Source: Abyssibacter sp036156195
Lineage (GTDB): Bacteria > Pseudomonadota > Gammaproteobacteria > Nevskiales > OUC007
Length of the DNA: 64,000 bases
Direction: 5' to 3'
NCBI GenBank assembly: GCA_036156195.1
Contig: JAYZUZ010000006.1
Span: forward strand, 1 to 64,000
The notes under the pieces were generated by a model that saw nothing but the letters and a program-made list of their open reading frames with translations, was not told the DNA's origin and ran no database searches. The position numbers were made by a program, and so were the translations under genes. Shown in pieces: positions 61,390-64,000 of the stretch. Each line of letters begins with the position of its first letter. The stretch's first letter is position 1.

Positions 61390-62687
61390 CCGATCAACTG
61401 GATGCCGCACGCCAGGCGCTGCACGCCGTTCGTGACAGCCTCAGGGCGCTGATCGATGACAGGGAGACACCAGCGGCCGTGCGCGAAGCCTTGCAGACCG
61501 AGTACAGCGACCTGCAAACACTTTGGCGCAAGTTAGACGACCAAGAGCTGCATGTCGCCGTGTTTGGCCGGGTGAGCGTCGGCAAATCCTCTCTGCTCAA
61601 CGCACTGCTGGCCCGTGATGTCTTTGCAACCGGCCCACTGCATGGCGTAACCCAGCGGGCAGAGACTGATCAGTGGACACGCCTTGGCGATAGCGCTGTC
61701 CGGGTCTTCGACACACCGGGAATCGACGAGATCGACGGCCAGGCGCGGGAACGCCTGGCCGCGCAGGTTGCACGCCGAGCCGATTTGGTGATCTTCGTCT
61801 GCGACGCTGACCTGACCCAGCTCGAACGCAGCGCGCTCGCCCAGTTGGCCGAGGCCCACCGCCCCTTGCTCCTCGTGCTCAACAAGGCCGACCGCTACAG
61901 CCAGACGGAGCAGGCACGCCTGCTCGTACAGCTGCGCGCGCATGCCCGGGGTCTGGTCCAGTCCGAGCATGTGCTGCTGGCCGCCGCCGACCCCCGCCCT
62001 GAGAGGATTGTGCGCGTTGGCATCGATGGCCAGGACGTCGAATCCACGCGCCCCCGCGAACCGGATATCGCCGCAGTTGCCCAACAGGTCTCCGCCATAC
62101 TGGCGCGTGAGGGCCTGTTGCTCTCGGCCCTCAACGCCGGCCTGTATGCCAGCGAGGTTTCCGACACGGTCGCCATGCGAATTGCCGAGATTCGCGCCTC
62201 GGCCGCACAGCGCGTCATCCGCGGCTACTGCCTGGGCAAGGGGCTGGCGGTCGCGGTCAATCCGGTCCCACTCACCGACCTGGCAGCCGCTGCGGCACTG
62301 GACGTGACATTGGTGTTTCATCTGAGCCGGATCTACGGCCTGCCCATCACGCGGCATGAGGCTGGGCGGCTCGTCGGCGTCATCTCGCTTCAACTGGCCG
62401 CGCTAATGGGTGCCGTGTGGGCGGTTCACGCCGCCTCAAGCCTGCTCAAGACGCTGAGTGCCGGATTGTCCGTCACCGTGACGGCTCTGGCGCAAGGCTC
62501 AGTGGCCTGGTATGCGACGTATCTCATCGGCCAGGTGGCGACTCACTATTTTGTCCAGGGTCGCAGTTGGGGGCCGGGTGGTCCCAAGCGCGCGGTGCAT
62601 GACGTACTCAACCTGGTGGATCGGGAATCCATCCTCGCTGAAGCACGGCAGGCGCTGGCTGAGCGGCTGCGGGGACGCAGCCGCTAG
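61386..62687 (+). CDS. Membrane-associated DUF697-type GTPase, second of a pair
   Basis: The 433-residue protein has G1 FGRVSVGKSSLLNALL (near 60-75), G3 DTPGID, G4 NKAD and a C-terminal DUF697-like region (about 285-395) with NPVPLTDLAAAAALDVTLV, LVGVISLQLAALMGAV and SLLKTLSAGLSVTVTALAQGSVA. It lacks the N-terminal helices of its partner. Its ATG overlaps the partner's stop in an ATGA arrangement, so the pair is co-translated and may form a heteromeric membrane GTPase. Confidence 0.88.
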   Translation: MTDQLDAARQALHAVRDSLRALIDDRETPAAVREALQTEYSDLQTLWRKLDDQELHVAVFGRVSVGKSSLLNALLARDVFATGPLHGVTQRAETDQWTRLGDSAVRVFDTPGIDEIDGQARERLAAQVARRADLVIFVCDADLTQLERSALAQLAEAHRPLLLVLNKADRYSQTEQARLLVQLRAHARGLVQSEHVLLAAADPRPERIVRVGIDGQDVESTRPREPDIAAVAQQVSAILAREGLLLSALNAGLYASEVSDTVAMRIAEIRASAAQRVIRGYCLGKGLAVAVNPVPLTDLAAAAALDVTLVFHLSRIYGLPITRHEAGRLVGVISLQLAALMGAVWAVHAASSLLKTLSAGLSVTVTALAQGSVAWYATYLIGQVATHYFVQGRSWGPGGPKRAVHDVLNLVDRESILAEARQALAERLRGRSR

Positions 62688-62997
62688 TGCCTGGCCCCAG
62701 CGCCAGCCCGCACCCGGAACCCACTGCGACCATTCCACCCAGTTGCGACATCCTCAAGATAACCCTGCGCGGGCGCCACATCGGACCGGTGGATCTGACG
62801 AAATATTGGCTGCATTCACCACGCACATCAACGCCCGTACACATCGGACTTTAATTTTTCTTTCATTATCAATCGATTAACGTGAGCGTGCGCCTGGCAC
62901 GGGGATTGAAGCCAGACGGACATCGGCCGCCCGACCTGCTGTGTCATGGCCACCACGTCACAATCGCCTGCGCGGACAGGCAAGGGAGCAATGCAAC
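62688..62997. promoter_or_regulatory. 310-bp intergenic region before the efflux adaptor gene
   Basis: No gene is seen. The second half is AT-rich (around 62850-62880). On the plus strand TGGCACG (62895-62901) with TTGAA (62906-62910) resembles a sigma-54 -24/-12 site but lacks the conserved GC of the -12 half. A GGGAG (near 62984-62988) sits 9 bp before the ATG of the next gene. Confidence 0.3.
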
Positions 62998-64000
62998 ATG
63001 TCTCGAACGACCGGATGGGGATGGCCCCTGGTGATGGTCTTCGTCCTATCAGCGCTCAGCGGCTGCGGCGGTTCATCACCAGATGCGGCTAGAGATGATG
63101 AAGAAACTCCGGAAGAACCCGCTGTTCCGGTCGAGGTCGCCGTCGCTGAAATCGGAACCATTTCTGCCGCCTGGCGTGGCAGCGCGACGCTGGAAGCCGA
63201 GGCGGAATCGGACGTCGTGGCGCGGGTGGGTGGCATCGTCGAAACCCTGATGGTCGAAGAAGGCGATCCAGTCCGCGCCGGCGACGCACTGGCCAAGCTG
63301 GACACCGACCAACGCGCACTGGAGCTTCGACAGGCCAAGGCCGAACTGGAACGTCTGCGTGCAGACCATGACCGGAACAAGGCCATTTTCCGCGAGAACC
63401 TGATCAGCCGAGAGGTCTTTGACCGGACCCGGTTCGAGTTGGAATCCGCCCAAGCCAGCTACGCGCTCGCTCAGCTCGCTCTGGAACACTCCACCATTCG
63501 CTCCCCCATCGATGGCATTGTCTCCGAACGCTACGTAAAGGTCGGCAATCTGGTGGCAGCCAACAGCCCGGCCTTTCATGTCACGCAGTTTGACCCCTTG
63601 CTCGCGGTCTTTCATGTCCCGGAGCGGGAAATCCACAAGTTGGCGCGCGAACAAACCGCCATGCTGAGTTTCGACGCCTGGCCCGACGAAGAATTTCGCG
63701 GCCAGATCGACCGCATCAGTCCGGTGGTGAACCCCGACACCGGCACCGTCAAGGTCACCGTACACATGCAACCTGCTGGGCGACGACTGCAGCCGGGCAT
63801 GTTCGGTCGCGTACGAATTCTCTATGACAGCCGTGACAATGCCGTTCTGGTCCCGGCCGATGCCGTGGTCACCGAAGACGCGCGCGATGCGGTGTTCGTC
63901 ATCGTCGATGGTCAGGCGCAACGCCGTGACGTCACCGTCGGTTTCGCCGAAGGCGACAAGGTGCAGATCGAATCGGGCGTTGAGGCTGGCGCGACCGTTG
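62998..64000 (+). CDS. RND efflux periplasmic adaptor lipoprotein (partial, cut at window end)
   Basis: The first 334 codons are present. The signal ends in a lipobox LSGC with Cys near residue 23, placing it as a membrane lipoprotein. The membrane-fusion protein order is clear: a lipoyl half (VVARVGGIVETLMVEEGDPVRAGDALAKLD), an alpha-hairpin (LELRQAKAELERLRADHDRN, then ALAQLALEHS), the second lipoyl half (TIRSPIDGIVSERYVKVGNLV) and beta-barrel (ISPVVNPDTGTVKVTV). An RND pump gene probably follows outside the window. Confidence 0.93.
   Translation, partial: MSRTTGWGWPLVMVFVLSALSGCGGSSPDAARDDEETPEEPAVPVEVAVAEIGTISAAWRGSATLEAEAESDVVARVGGIVETLMVEEGDPVRAGDALAKLDTDQRALELRQAKAELERLRADHDRNKAIFRENLISREVFDRTRFELESAQASYALAQLALEHSTIRSPIDGIVSERYVKVGNLVAANSPAFHVTQFDPLLAVFHVPEREIHKLAREQTAMLSFDAWPDEEFRGQIDRISPVVNPDTGTVKVTVHMQPAGRRLQPGMFGRVRILYDSRDNAVLVPADAVVTEDARDAVFVIVDGQAQRRDVTVGFAEGDKVQIESGVEAGATV

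Noticed and set aside
62860..62885. Fur-box-like ATTATCA before the efflux adaptor gene
   Set aside because: Only one half-site is present without the inverted partner.

Overview
The window is a dense, high-GC (by eye around 60% or slightly above) bacterial chromosome segment with almost no mobile or accessory DNA. Gene content points to a Gram-negative gammaproteobacterium outside the enteric group. It carries lipid A and LPS genes (kdsB, lpxK, msbA), the Lol lipoprotein exporter, and an algU-mucABCD envelope-stress cluster next to nadB and lepA-lepB-rnc-era-recO-pdxJ. It also has GacS/BarA beside cysM-rlmD, and mfd-csiV near nagZ. These are several Pseudomonas-type synteny blocks joined in a different order. 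No rRNA, tRNA, CRISPR, phage or insertion sequence was seen. The species cannot be named from the sequence.

Layout. 1-8.4 kb: the end of a probable rne, then a minus-strand envelope block kdsB - trm112-like - lpxK - msbA - comEC - lolD - lolC. The msbA reading frame is interrupted by a single in-frame TGA. 8.4-17 kb: a small secreted protein, the agmatine-to-putrescine pair aguA-aguB, a thrombospondin-3-repeat OmpA protein, mfd and csiV. 17-22.3 kb: one 1751-residue CheB-CheR-PAS-GAF-PAS-GGDEF-EAL fusion protein. 22.5-29 kb: eight genes (cysM, rlmD, CYTH phosphatase, YkuD protein, nagZ, mscS, hpt, mtnP) whose reading frames overlap at every junction. This links purine salvage, peptidoglycan recycling and osmotic protection. 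29-44 kb: gacS, then pdxJ-recO-era-rnc-DUF4845-lepB-lepA-grx-mucD-rseC-rseB-rseA-rpoE on the minus strand and nadB divergent.

44-49 kb: a complete succinate dehydrogenase operon whose subunit genes are flanked by two different assembly factors (SDHAF4-type and SdhE) and ygfX. 49-56 kb: a YgfZ iron-sulfur helper, a 600-residue acyl-CoA dehydrogenase, lysS, prfB with its programmed +1 frameshift, a second TSP3-OmpA protein and an uncharacterised gene. 56-64 kb: DedA, PhzF-like, thioesterase, NmrA-like and beta-barrel genes, a tandem pair of membrane GTPases with DUF697-like C-termini, and the start of an RND-efflux periplasmic adaptor lipoprotein cut by the window end.

Most of the window is housekeeping. 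The items most worth a second look are the TGA inside msbA, the CheB/CheR/c-di-GMP fusion, the signal-less YkuD protein fused by overlap to nagZ, the paired GTPases, and the double-assembly-factor SDH operon.
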